DNA from: Acidobacteriota bacterium
Lineage (GTDB): Bacteria > Acidobacteriota > Thermoanaerobaculia > Thermoanaerobaculales > Thermoanaerobaculaceae
Assembly (NCBI GenBank): GCA_016213675.1
Contig: JACQZW010000044.1
Coordinates: 124,001-188,000 of the forward strand
DNA: 64,000 nt
Direction: 5' to 3'
Numbering within the stretch: the first letter of the stretch is position 1; each line of letters opens with the position of its first letter. Made by a program: the position numbers and the translations under genes. Below are positions 47,774-56,376 of the stretch, in pieces. The notes beneath the pieces are model-generated. The model was not told the DNA's origin and did no database searches. It was given only the letters and a program-made list of their open reading frames with translations.

Positions 47774-47798
47774 CCAACTTTTCGGCGGCGCGGCGGTA
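47774..47798 (+). promoter_or_regulatory. Candidate ECF-type promoter of the 74-residue-repeat gene
   Basis: CCAACTTT at 47774-47781 and CGGTA at 47794-47798, the same arrangement as at 46424-46448. The expected transcript would have a ~55-nt leader ending in a GGGAGG ribosome site before the ATG at 47861. It lies directly after the anti-sigma stop. Confidence 0.55.
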
Positions 47799-47860
47799 GT
47801 TGAGGTAGGAGTTCAACCAGAGGTACAGAAGGGTACTCGCCCCGAAGGGAGGCAAAGGTC

Positions 47861-49243
47861 ATGACCAGTGAGAACAAGACATGGGTTGCAGGCCTCGTCG
47901 GCGTGGCGGTCGGTGCCACACTCGCGGTGCTGATCGTCCTCGTCAGCCAGCCGTCGGCCTCGCGCGATCAGGCCACCGGGGCGATCGGCGCCGCCGAGCG
48001 CTACCGCTCCGAGCAGATCAAGCCGGGAGACACCGGGATTAGCGGCGCTGCAGGTCCTTCGAGCCCGACGGGCACGGCCGCGGTGGCGGAGATGCTCGGC
48101 AGGGCCGCTGCCGATCGGCAGGCCTGGGCGCTGGAGAGAGCGGCGCTCGAGCTGAAGGATTCCTGGTGGAACAGCGCCAGCCCGGCGGAGAGGATGGACC
48201 ACTTCCTCCGTGTCTCCCCCGAGACGCAGCGGATGATCGTCGACCGGGTTGACAACAAGAGCGAGCGCGCGGCTCTCGAGCGGGTGATGGCCGACCGCGC
48301 CGCGCAGGACCGGGTCGCGGCGGAGGCGCTCGGAAAGATGTCCGCCGAGGTGTGGAACAAGGCGGCGCTCGAGCTGAAGGATTCCTGGTGGAACAGTGCG
48401 AGCCCGGCGGAGAGGATGAGCCACTTCCTCCGTGTCTCCCCCGAGACGCAGCGGATGATCGCGGACCGGGTGGACAACAAGGCCGAGCGCATGGCTCTCG
48501 AGCGGGTGATGGCCGACCGCGCCGCGCAGGACCGGGTCGCGGCGGAGGCGCTCGGAAAGGTGTCGGCCGAGGTGTGGAACAAGGCGGCGCTCGAGCTGAA
48601 GGATTCCTGGTGGAACAACGCGAGCCCGGCGGAGCGGATGCACGCCTTCCTGCGCGCCGCCCCTGAGACGCAGCGGATGGTCGTGGACCGCATCGACAAC
48701 AAGGCCGAGCGCGCGGTCTTCGACCGACTCGCGGCGCAGCGGATCGCCCACGATCGGATCGCGGCCGAGGTCGGCAAGGTCTCCGCCGAGGTCGGCCGGA
48801 TCTCTGCCGCGACATGGGGGAGCGCAGCGCTCGAGCTGAAGAGCGCGTGGTTGGGCAACGCGAGCCCGGCGGAGAGGATGAACCAGTTCCTGCGCGCCAG
48901 CTCCGAGACGCAGCGGATGGTCGTGGACCGGGTGGACAGCAAGGCCGAGCGAGCGGCGTTCGACCGGGTGATGGCCGACCGCATGGCGCAGGACCGCGCC
49001 GCGGCCGAGTTGGCCAAGTTCTCGGCGGAGTCGTGGAACAAGGCGGCGCTCGAGCTGAAGGACGCCTGGTGGGGCAACGCGAGCCCGGCGGAGAGGGTGA
49101 ACGAGTTCCTGCGCGCCAACTCCGAGACGCAGCGGATGGTCGTGGACCGGATGGACAGCAACCAGCGCGCTGCCTTCGATCGGATGATGGTGGACCGGGC
49201 CGCACAGGACCGGATGTCCAACCAGCGGGCGGCCCAGGACTGA
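47861..49243 (+). CDS. Membrane-anchored protein of five 74-residue helical repeats
   Basis: A 460-aa protein of unknown family. One N-terminal transmembrane helix (residues ~8-30, VAGLVGVAVGATLAVLIVLVS) is followed by a ~65-residue linker. Then come five repeats starting at nucleotides 48143, 48365, 48587, 48827 and 49046 (spacings 74, 74, 80 and 73 residues; the last is incomplete). Each carries AALELKDSWWNxASPAERM, FLRxxxETQRMxVDRxDxKAER and a final amphipathic helix MADRAAQDRVAAE. The strong heptad-like pattern predicts long helices outside the membrane. A likely ECF promoter precedes it, so it is probably an output of the neighbouring sigma system. Function unknown. Confidence 0.85.
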   Translation: MTSENKTWVAGLVGVAVGATLAVLIVLVSQPSASRDQATGAIGAAERYRSEQIKPGDTGISGAAGPSSPTGTAAVAEMLGRAAADRQAWALERAALELKDSWWNSASPAERMDHFLRVSPETQRMIVDRVDNKSERAALERVMADRAAQDRVAAEALGKMSAEVWNKAALELKDSWWNSASPAERMSHFLRVSPETQRMIADRVDNKAERMALERVMADRAAQDRVAAEALGKVSAEVWNKAALELKDSWWNNASPAERMHAFLRAAPETQRMVVDRIDNKAERAVFDRLAAQRIAHDRIAAEVGKVSAEVGRISAATWGSAALELKSAWLGNASPAERMNQFLRASSETQRMVVDRVDSKAERAAFDRVMADRMAQDRAAAELAKFSAESWNKAALELKDAWWGNASPAERVNEFLRANSETQRMVVDRMDSNQRAAFDRMMVDRAAQDRMSNQRAAQD

Positions 49244-49282
49244 CCCGCGAACGCAGCACCTGCTGCTGACCCAGTCGCACGG

Positions 49283-49304
49283 GCGCCACGGGAGACCGTG
49301 GCGC
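49283..49304. other. Hairpin with GNRA-type loop
   Basis: A perfect 9-bp stem GCGCCACGG / CCGTGGCGC closed by GAGA lies between the repeat-protein gene and the protease-barrel gene. There is no T-run; it may be a weak terminator or an RNA processing or stability site. Confidence 0.4.
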
Positions 49305-49338
49305 ACCGGCGCGGGTGGGAGAGCCGGGGAGGACGGTC

Positions 49339-52287
49339 ATGAGGCGATCCGGGGTCGTGGCCGCTGTCGTCGTCCTTTGGGGAGCGACCTGGGCCGGAGC
49401 CCAGGGGCTCGAGTTCAAGCAGTACGAGACCGCCGACATGTGCATCGTCTACATGGACGAGGCACAGGCGTACGTCCTGCCTCACATGGCGCGCTGCTTC
49501 CACAACTCGCTCGCCTTCTACCGGACGCGGCTCGGCTTCGAGCCGAGCGAGCGCGTCACGATCCTCATGCAGGACTTCGACGACTACGGCTACGCCGGCG
49601 CCTCGGCGATGCCGCTCAACTACCTGACGCTCGGCATCGAGCCGTTCGAGTACGTCTACGAGACCTCGCCGACCAACGAGCGCATCAACTGGGTGATGAG
49701 CCACGAGCTTCTCCATATCGTCGCCTCCGACCAGGCGGCCGGGCGGGACCGCGCCGCCCGCCGCTTCTTCGGCGGCAAGGTCGGGGCGATCGGCGAGCAG
49801 CCGCTGTCGATGATCTACAGCTACCTGACGACGCCGCGCATGTACGCCCCGCGCTGGTACCACGAGGGGCTGGCGGTGTTCATGGAGACGTGGATGTCGG
49901 GAGGCTACGGCCGGGCGCTCGGAGGCTACGACGAGATGGTGTTCCGCACCATGGTCGCCGAGGGGGCGCCGTTCTGGGACACCGTCGGCCTCGAGTCGGA
50001 GGGCAAGGCGGTCGACTTCCAGACCGGGCAGCTCTCGTACCTCTACGGCACGCGGTTCGTCAGCTACCTGGCGAACCGCTACGGTCCGGAGAAGCTGCTC
50101 GACTGGATGCTGCGCGAGGAGGGGACGGCGCCGTCGTACCGGGCCCGGGTCCGCGAGGTCTACGGGGACGACCTCGACGACGAGTGGCGGCGCTGGATCG
50201 AGTTCGAGAGGGAGTGGCAGCGAAGCAACATCGCTGGGGTCGAGGCCTACCCGATGACGCCGTTCCGCCCTTTGTCCGACCGGCCGCTCGGGTCGGCGTC
50301 GCGGGCGTTCTGGGATGCGGACAGCCGCACGCTCTTCACCGCCGTCAACTACCCGGGGGAGTTCGCCCACATCGTGGCGATCGACGTCGACACCTGGACG
50401 CTGCGCAAGATCGCGGAGATCCCGACCCCGGCGATGTACTACGTCGCCTCGCTCGCCTGGGATCCCGAGGGCAGGACGATCTTCTTCACGACGCACAACG
50501 CCCGCCAGTGGCGCGACCTCAACGCGGTGAACGTCGACACCGGCCAGGTGCGGAAGCTGGTCGACCACCCGCGCATCGGCGACCTCGCGTTCGACCGGGC
50601 CGACCGGTCGCTGTGGGGGGTGCGGCACCACAACGGCCTGTCGATCCTTGTCCGCATCGCCCCCCCCTACGACTCTTGGGGGGCGATCTCCGAGGTCATG
50701 GTCCTGCCCTACGGCCGCGACCTCTTCGACATCGACATCTCCCCGGACGGGCAGTACCTGACCGGCTCGATCATCGAGGTGACCGGGCAGCAGCAGCTCG
50801 TCCGCGTGAAGATCGCGGACCTCCTCGCCGGCACGAGCCCGTTCGAGGTGCTCCACGAGTTCGCGAACAACTCGCCGGCCAACTTCGTCCACTCCGATGA
50901 CGGCCGTTTCCTCTACGGCACCTCGTACTACACGGGCGTCTCCAACGTCTTCCGCTACGACTTCGAGTCGAAGCAGATGGACGCGATCACCAACGACGTG
51001 AACGGCTTCTTCCGCCCGGTCCCGGTCTCGGCCGACGAGCTGATCGCGTTCCACTACACCTCGAAGGGGTTCGTTCCGGTGTCGCTGACGGTTTCGAAGG
51101 TCGAGGACATCAACCCGATCAGGTTCCTCGGCCAGGCGATCGTCGAGGCCCACCCGGTCGTCAAGGAATGGAAGCTCCCGTCGCCCGCCACGATCGACCT
51201 CGAGCCGCTCAGACCGAAGATCAGCCCTTACCGCCCGGTGGCCGAGCTCGAGTCGACCTCGTGGTACCCGGTGCTCGAGCGGTACCGTGGGACCACGGCG
51301 GTCGGCGCCCGGCTGAACTACATGGACCCGGTGGGGTTCGCCAGCCTCGACCTCACGGCCTCCGCCTCGGTCGACGGCGACCTCCCGGACAGCGAGCGGG
51401 TGCACCTCGCCGCCCGCTTCAAGAGCCCACCGTGGGAGGTGTTCGGGTTCCTCAACCGGGCCGACTTCTACGACTTCTTCGGCCCGACGGAGGTCGCCCG
51501 CAAGGGCTACGCGCTCGGGGTGGCGTACGGCGGGAACCTCAAGTACGACCTGCCGGAGCGCCTCGACTACTCGCTGCGCGCCGTCCGCTACGGCAACCTC
51601 GACACCCTGCCCGAGTACCAGAACGTCCCGACCGCGGTCGCGGACTACACCTCGCTCTCCGCGCGGCTCGACTACCGGGCGCACCGCAGGACGATCGGCG
51701 GCCAGGAGCCGGAGAAGGGGCTCGAGTGGTCGCTCGACGCGATCGACAAGATTGTCGGCTCCGAACACTACCCGCGGGCGTGGGGGAGCCTGGCGTTCGG
51801 GATCCCGCTGGCCTGGGACCACTCGTCGCTCTGGCCGCAGCTCTCGGCCGGGGCCGCGGACGGGGACAAGGACGACCCCCTCGCGAACTTCTACTTCGGA
51901 GGGTTCGGCAACAACTGGGTGGACCACGGCGACGTGCGGCGGTATCGCGACCACTACGCCTTCCCGGGGGTGGAGCTCGACGAGCTGTCCGGCACGAGCT
52001 TCGGCCGGGCGCTCCTCGAGTGGCGGCTGCCCCCGGTGCGGTTCCGGCGACTCGGGGTCCCGAACCTGTACTGCACCTGGGCGAGCGCAGCGCTCTTCTC
52101 GAGCGCCCTGGAGACCGACCTCGGCGGCGATTCCGGCGCGACGAGCTGGAACGTCGGCGGGCAGGTGGACTTCAAGATCGTGCTCTTCACGAACCTGTCG
52201 GCCACCTTCTCCGTCGGCTACGCGCGGGCCTGGGGAGACGGTCGCGACCCGTCGGACGAGTACCTGATCTCGCTGAAGATCATGTAG
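49339..52287 (+). CDS. Metallopeptidase-like, beta-propeller, outer-membrane barrel fusion
   Basis: A 982-aa exported protein with signal peptide 1-22. Residues ~25-300 hold a gluzincin-like zinc site: HELLH at 122-126 and a likely third ligand in YHEGLAVFME (around residue 180). Residues ~310-620 look like a TolB-type propeller (ISPDGQYLTGSII; SDDGRFLYGTSYY). Residues ~640-982 are strand-rich and end like a surface antigen/BamA-type barrel (FSVGYARAWGDGRDPSDEYLISLKIM). The catalytic His and Glu are present, so activity is possible. GGGGAGG precedes the ATG. The barrel would place the protease at the cell surface or inner face of the outer membrane. Confidence 0.82.
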   Translation: MRRSGVVAAVVVLWGATWAGAQGLEFKQYETADMCIVYMDEAQAYVLPHMARCFHNSLAFYRTRLGFEPSERVTILMQDFDDYGYAGASAMPLNYLTLGIEPFEYVYETSPTNERINWVMSHELLHIVASDQAAGRDRAARRFFGGKVGAIGEQPLSMIYSYLTTPRMYAPRWYHEGLAVFMETWMSGGYGRALGGYDEMVFRTMVAEGAPFWDTVGLESEGKAVDFQTGQLSYLYGTRFVSYLANRYGPEKLLDWMLREEGTAPSYRARVREVYGDDLDDEWRRWIEFEREWQRSNIAGVEAYPMTPFRPLSDRPLGSASRAFWDADSRTLFTAVNYPGEFAHIVAIDVDTWTLRKIAEIPTPAMYYVASLAWDPEGRTIFFTTHNARQWRDLNAVNVDTGQVRKLVDHPRIGDLAFDRADRSLWGVRHHNGLSILVRIAPPYDSWGAISEVMVLPYGRDLFDIDISPDGQYLTGSIIEVTGQQQLVRVKIADLLAGTSPFEVLHEFANNSPANFVHSDDGRFLYGTSYYTGVSNVFRYDFESKQMDAITNDVNGFFRPVPVSADELIAFHYTSKGFVPVSLTVSKVEDINPIRFLGQAIVEAHPVVKEWKLPSPATIDLEPLRPKISPYRPVAELESTSWYPVLERYRGTTAVGARLNYMDPVGFASLDLTASASVDGDLPDSERVHLAARFKSPPWEVFGFLNRADFYDFFGPTEVARKGYALGVAYGGNLKYDLPERLDYSLRAVRYGNLDTLPEYQNVPTAVADYTSLSARLDYRAHRRTIGGQEPEKGLEWSLDAIDKIVGSEHYPRAWGSLAFGIPLAWDHSSLWPQLSAGAADGDKDDPLANFYFGGFGNNWVDHGDVRRYRDHYAFPGVELDELSGTSFGRALLEWRLPPVRFRRLGVPNLYCTWASAALFSSALETDLGGDSGATSWNVGGQVDFKIVLFTNLSATFSVGYARAWGDGRDPSDEYLISLKIM

Positions 52288-52291
52288 TCTC

Positions 52292-53314
52292 GTGGGCGTG
52301 ACGATCCGGGTCGTGCTGAGCCTCGCCCTCGGCCTGCTGCCGGTCCTGGTCTTCCTGCTCATTCTCGTGCTCCTCGACAGCTACAAGCTGGTGCCGGCCC
52401 GCCGGGTGGTGCGGCAGCTCGTGCTGGGCGCCCTGGTCGCGGTGGCGAGCCTGTTTCTCGACGGGGTCGTCCAGCACCTGCTCGACCTGGACACGGCGGC
52501 GCGGGCGCGCTACGTCGCCCCGCTCGTCGAGGAGCTGCTCAAGGGCTCGGCGGTGATCGCCCTGCTCGTGGCTCGCCGCTTCGGCTTCCTGGTCGACGCG
52601 GCGATTGCCGGGTTCGCCGTCGGGGCCGGCTTTGCCGCCGCCGAGAACCTGCGCTACTTCGCGGTCCTCGGCGACACGTCGCTGGTGCTGTGGACGATCC
52701 GCGGTTTCGGAACCGCGGTCATGCACGGGAGCGTCACGGCGATCATGGCGGTGGTCGCCAAGCAGCTCTCCGACCGGCGCGGCGGCCCCGGACCCGCGTC
52801 GATCGCCCCGGGTTGGGCGCTCGCGATCGTCCTGCACTCGGTGTTCAACCACTTCTTCCTGTCGCCCAACGCGACCACCGCCCTCCTGCTCGTCCTGTTG
52901 CCGTGCTTCTTCGCGCTGGTCTTCCGGGTCAGCGAGGCGCGCACCCGCGAGTGGCTGGGCACGGGCTTCGACACCGACCAGGAGCTGCTCGCGCTGATCA
53001 CCGCCGGGCGCGTCTCCGACAGCCGTGTCGGTCACTACCTCGAGGAGCTCAAGCAGAGGTTCGCCGGCACCGTGGTCGCCGACATGCTGTGCCTGCTGCG
53101 GCTGCGCCTCGAGCTGTCGATCCGGGCCAAGGGGATCCTCATCATGCGCAAGGCCGGCTTCAAGGTGGGAGCCGATCAGGAGTTCAACGAGCGTCTCGCC
53201 GAGGTCCGGTTCCTCGAGAGTACGCTCGGCGCGACCGCGCTCCGCGCCGTCGCGCCGATCCTCAACATCAGCGACCGCGAGCTCTGGCAGGTCCAGCTTC
53301 TCGGGACCGGCTGA
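52292..53314 (+). CDS. PrsW-family intramembrane protease with C-terminal extension
   Basis: A 340-aa membrane protein with about eight helices. Family motifs are present: EE at 80-81 in APLVEELLKG, GAGFAAAENLRY (Glu118), His145 in GTAVMHG and HSVFNH (182-187), the glutamate/histidine set of PrsW and CAAX-like proteases. PrsW of Bacillus cleaves the anti-sigma RsiW. Here an ECF/anti-sigma pair lies about 5 kb upstream, so a link is possible but unproven. The last ~110 residues are a soluble helical tail not part of the core. The GTG start is 4 nt after the previous gene; GTG 52298 is an alternative. Confidence 0.85.
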   Translation: MGVTIRVVLSLALGLLPVLVFLLILVLLDSYKLVPARRVVRQLVLGALVAVASLFLDGVVQHLLDLDTAARARYVAPLVEELLKGSAVIALLVARRFGFLVDAAIAGFAVGAGFAAAENLRYFAVLGDTSLVLWTIRGFGTAVMHGSVTAIMAVVAKQLSDRRGGPGPASIAPGWALAIVLHSVFNHFFLSPNATTALLLVLLPCFFALVFRVSEARTREWLGTGFDTDQELLALITAGRVSDSRVGHYLEELKQRFAGTVVADMLCLLRLRLELSIRAKGILIMRKAGFKVGADQEFNERLAEVRFLESTLGATALRAVAPILNISDRELWQVQLLGTG

Positions 53315-53368
53315 GCGGTCGCTCGCGGCGCTCACGAGCGGGGACCTGACGAGATGAGCCGGGCCGGA

Positions 53369-53584
53369 TCAGCGAGCGTAGGCGGGGGCGTTGGACTTGC
53401 GGCCGAGCTCGCCGCCGACGACGAGCGGGTTCCAGCGGCGCATGCAGTCCGGACACACCAGGCGCTGGCTGGACAGGGTGTTGTCGGATACGTCGCCCTC
53501 GCGGAAGACGCCGGTGGCCGGGCGCAGGCAGACGTCGCAGGTGCCCGACTGGTCCTTCTCGAAACGCCACACTGGACCGCTCAT
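53369..53584 (-). CDS. Small zinc-ribbon protein
   Basis: A 71-aa protein with two cysteine pairs, CDVC and CPDC, about 30 residues apart, forming a predicted zinc ribbon. It starts MSGPVWRFEKDQSG and ends with a basic tail (GGELGRKSNAPAYAR). A longer start at 53647 would add residues with no such features; the ATG at 53584 follows a GGGG-rich stretch. A truncated copy of its 3' end exists at 33330-33396. Function unknown; perhaps a nucleic-acid or protein-binding accessory near ssb. Confidence 0.7.
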   Translation of the reverse strand: MSGPVWRFEKDQSGTCDVCLRPATGVFREGDVSDNTLSSQRLVCPDCMRRWNPLVVGGELGRKSNAPAYAR

Positions 53585-53652
53585 GTGTGCCCCCCAGACC
53601 CCCGGTCGAGAGTCAAGCGTTGAGAGCCAAGACCGGAGGGAACGCAAGGAAC

Positions 53653-53684
53653 GGCGCGGAGCGAATGCGACATCGCCCCGCGCC
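53653..53684 (-). terminator. Likely terminator of ssb
   Basis: GGCGCGGAGCGA and TCGCCCCGCGCC form a 12-bp stem with one mismatch and an 8-nt loop, 12 nt past the ssb stop. On the minus strand it is followed by GTTCCTTGCGTTCC, T-enriched but without a clean run. Confidence 0.5.
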
Positions 53685-53695
53685 GCTCTCGGATC

Positions 53696-54121
53696 TTAGA
53701 ACGGGATGTCCTCTTCGCCGTCCGGCGGGAAGTCCGGCGGCTCGGCCGGCCCGCCTTCCGGGACACCGCCGCCCGCACCGCCCGCGCCGCCCGGCTTCGG
53801 TCCGAGGAGCTGGATGACGCCGGCCCTCACCTCGGTGAAGTAGCGGCGGTTGCCCTTTTCGTCGTCGTAGGTCCGGGTGCGCAGCGTGCCCTCGATGTAG
53901 ACCTGGCGGCCCTTGGACAGGTAGGTGCCGCAGAACTCGGCGAGCTTGCCCCAGGCCACGATGTTGTGCCACTCCGTGTGCTCCTGGCGCTGCCCGGCCT
54001 TGTCCTTCCACACCTCGTTGGTCGCCACCGAGAACTTCGCCACCGCGGCCCCGCCAGGGGTGTGGCGCAGCTCGACGTCGCGACCCAGGTTGCCGACGAG
54101 AATCACCTTGTTGATGCTCAT
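53696..54121 (-). CDS. ssb: Single-stranded DNA-binding protein
   Basis: A 141-aa SSB with the OB fold (MSINKVILVGNLGRDVELRHTPGGAAVAKFSVATNEVW ... RTRTYDDEKGNRRYFTEV), a short Gly/Pro-rich linker and the acidic C-terminal tip ending EEDIPF that binds partner proteins. Slightly shorter than E. coli SSB because of the linker. The start at 54121 follows GGGAGGGCGAAG. It is divergent from murJ. It coats single-stranded DNA in replication and repair. Confidence 0.95.
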   Translation of the reverse strand: MSINKVILVGNLGRDVELRHTPGGAAVAKFSVATNEVWKDKAGQRQEHTEWHNIVAWGKLAEFCGTYLSKGRQVYIEGTLRTRTYDDEKGNRRYFTEVRAGVIQLLGPKPGGAGGAGGGVPEGGPAEPPDFPPDGEEDIPF

Positions 54122-54214
54122 CTTCGCCCTCCCGGCGTGGACGGTTGACGAGAGTAGCACACGCGTAGAGCCGCGGCGAACCTCGGCGGGGCAGCGCGTG
54201 GTAACGTTCCGGCG

Positions 54215-55777
54215 ATGTCCACCCGCAGGCGATTGCTCGCCGCCACCGGCGGCATGGCCGTGATCACCCTGGTGGGTCGTGTCGCCGGCCTGGTGCGGGA
54301 CAAAACCGTCGCCGTGCTGCTCGGCGCCGGGATGGTCAGCGACGCGTTCTATACGGCCTTTCGGATCCCCAACATGTTCCGCCAGCTCCTGGCCGAGGGC
54401 GCCCTGCACGCCGCCTTCATCCCGACCCTGACGGAGCTCAGGGCCGAGGGCGACGAGCGGCGCACCCGCGCCTTCGTCTCCGCCATGACGTCGTTGCTCC
54501 TGCTCGCCCTGCCGGTGATCGTGGTCGCCGGGATCGTGGCGGCGCCGTGGCTCGTCAACCTGTTCGCCGCCCGCTTCGCCGCGACCCCGGGGACGCTCGA
54601 GCTGACGGTCTGGCTGACCCGCCTGATGTTCCCGTACCTCGGCCTGATCTCGCTGGCGGCCCTGGCGCAGGGCGTCCTCAACGCGTCGGGCCGGTTCCTC
54701 CTTCCGGCGTCGACCCCGATCGCCCTCGGCCTGTGCATCGCCGGCGGCACCGTCGCGGCGGTGCTGGTCTTCGGCGGGCGCCCCGAGTGGATGGCGATCG
54801 GCGCGCTGGTCGGGGGCTTCCTGCAGTTCGCCATGCAGTGGGTCGGCTGCGTGCGGGTCGGTCTCCCGCTCCTGCCCGGCCGCGGCGCCTTCAGCGACCC
54901 GCTGGTGCGGCGGGTCCTGTCGCTGATGGCGCCGACCGTGACGACCCTCGGCATCTACCCCCTGACGATCCTGCTGTCGACCCGGTTCGCGGCGAGCGTC
55001 GGCGAAGGCGCCGTCACCTGCATCTACAACGCGTCGCGCGCCAACGAGCTGGTCTACGGGGTCGTCATCGTCCAGCTCACCACGGCGGTGCTGCCGATGC
55101 TGGCGGCCGAGCGGCTGGCGAGCGAGCAGGCGGCCCGCGGCACGCTCGGCTTCGCGGTGCGGCTCCTTTCGGCGGTCGCGCTGCCGAGCACGGTGTTCGC
55201 GGCGGTCCTGGCTACGCCGGTGGTCGGCGTGCTTTTCGGGGGCGGGAGATACACGCCCGTGGCGGTCGAAACGGCCGGTGCGGCACTCGTGATGTACGCG
55301 CTGGGGATGCCGTTCCTCGGGCTGTCGAAGCTGCTCGCGAGTGCGTCGTTCGCCTGGAAGGACACGCGCTCGCCGGTGCTCGCCTCGGTGGTCAACCTCG
55401 CGGTGTTCTTCGTCCTGGGCGTGGTGCTCACCGGTCCGTTCGGCGTCGGTGGCGTCGCGGCAGCGACCTCCGGCGGCCAGGTTGCCAACGCGGCCGTCCT
55501 GCTCTGGCTCGACGGGAAGCACCGGCGCCTGCCTTCAGCGCGGGACGTGCTCCCGGCAGTCGCCCGCCACGCCGTCGCCGCCGTCGCCCTGGGCGTGGCC
55601 GTCTTCCTCGCCCAGCGCGCGTTCCCGGTGCCGCTCGTCACCAGCGTCCGATCGATCGCGCAGCTCGTCGCCGTCGCGCTGCTCGGCGGCCTCGTCTACC
55701 TCGGCGCTCTCGCCGCGTTGCGGGCGCCGGAGCTGCGCGAGGCGAAGGACCTGCTGCTCAGGCGCAGGGTCGCATGA
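54215..55777 (+). CDS. murJ: Lipid II flippase MurJ (MviN)
   Basis: A 520-aa membrane protein of the MOP superfamily with about fourteen helices. The family start GGMAVITLVGRVAGLVRDKTVAVLLGAG and FRIPNMFRQLLAEGALHAAFIPTLTE are present, including the arginines of the substrate-binding cavity. It moves lipid II across the inner membrane for peptidoglycan synthesis. A -10-like TAACGT ends 7 nt before the ATG, suggesting a leaderless message. Its stop overlaps the dtd start. Confidence 0.94.
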   Translation: MSTRRRLLAATGGMAVITLVGRVAGLVRDKTVAVLLGAGMVSDAFYTAFRIPNMFRQLLAEGALHAAFIPTLTELRAEGDERRTRAFVSAMTSLLLLALPVIVVAGIVAAPWLVNLFAARFAATPGTLELTVWLTRLMFPYLGLISLAALAQGVLNASGRFLLPASTPIALGLCIAGGTVAAVLVFGGRPEWMAIGALVGGFLQFAMQWVGCVRVGLPLLPGRGAFSDPLVRRVLSLMAPTVTTLGIYPLTILLSTRFAASVGEGAVTCIYNASRANELVYGVVIVQLTTAVLPMLAAERLASEQAARGTLGFAVRLLSAVALPSTVFAAVLATPVVGVLFGGGRYTPVAVETAGAALVMYALGMPFLGLSKLLASASFAWKDTRSPVLASVVNLAVFFVLGVVLTGPFGVGGVAAATSGGQVANAAVLLWLDGKHRRLPSARDVLPAVARHAVAAVALGVAVFLAQRAFPVPLVTSVRSIAQLVAVALLGGLVYLGALAALRAPELREAKDLLLRRRVA

Positions 55778-56238
55778 GGATCGTGGCGCAGCGGGTGAGC
55801 CGCGCCGAGGTGCGCGTCGACGGCCGCCCGGTCGGGACGATCGGCTGCGGGCTGCTGCTGCTCGTCGCGGTCGAGCGCGGCGACGGGCAAGACCAGGCCG
55901 AGCGGGCCGCGCACCGCTTCGCGACGCTGCGGACGTTCGAGGACGAGCAGGGCAAGCTGAACCGCGGGCTCGACGAGGTCGGCGGCGAGGTGCTGGCGGT
56001 CTCGCAGTTCACCGTGGCCGGCTCGATCCAGAAGGGGCGCCGCCCGGACTTCTTCGCCGCGGCCCCGCCGGAGGAGGCCGAGCCGCTCTTCGATGCGTTC
56101 GTCGGGGAGCTCCGCCGAGCCGGGGTGCGGGTGGCGACCGGCGTGTTTCGCGCCCAGATGGAGATTGAGTTGGTCAACGACGGCCCGGTGACGTACGTCT
56201 GGGAGGACCGGCCGGCCCCGCCGCCCACCCAGGCTTGA
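55774..56238 (+). CDS. dtd: D-aminoacyl-tRNA deacylase
   Basis: A 154-aa DTD enzyme that hydrolyses D-aminoacyl-tRNA. Start MRIVAQRVSRAEVRVDG, active-site motif SQFTVAGSIQKGRRPDF (SQFT) and the C-terminal NDGPVT (the Gly-Pro element that excludes L-amino acids) are all visible. Its ATG overlaps the murJ stop (ATGA), so the two are co-translated. It is followed by a non-coding repeat. Confidence 0.93.
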   Translation: MRIVAQRVSRAEVRVDGRPVGTIGCGLLLLVAVERGDGQDQAERAAHRFATLRTFEDEQGKLNRGLDEVGGEVLAVSQFTVAGSIQKGRRPDFFAAAPPEEAEPLFDAFVGELRRAGVRVATGVFRAQMEIELVNDGPVTYVWEDRPAPPPTQA

Positions 56239-56372
56239 GACCTGGGGCTTGGGGCTTGAGCTCCACCGCCCTCCCGCCCCGTCTTGGGACCTGGGGCTTG
56301 AGGCCTGGGAATACGGTAAAGGACGCGGTGCCGCCTTCTTGGAGGGTGCCTCAAGCCTCAAGCCTCATGCCC
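56239..56372. repeat. Direct and inverted GGCTTGAG-type repeat between convergent genes
   Basis: Units of CCTGGGGCTTGAG (56241-56260, 56290-56303) face inverted units CTCAAGCCTCAAGCC (56350-56364). Arms 56246-56260 and 56350-56364 match at 14 of 15 positions. It lies between the convergent dtd and M50 genes and may help end transcription. It resembles in style, but not sequence, the repeats at 18.6 and 33.1 kb. Confidence 0.65.
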
Positions 56373-56376
56373 GCCT

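Noticed and set aside
48001..52362. 1453-codon frame antisense to the repeat protein and the protease-barrel gene
   Set aside because: Its apparent repeats are the antisense reading of the 74-residue repeats; no start site or family.
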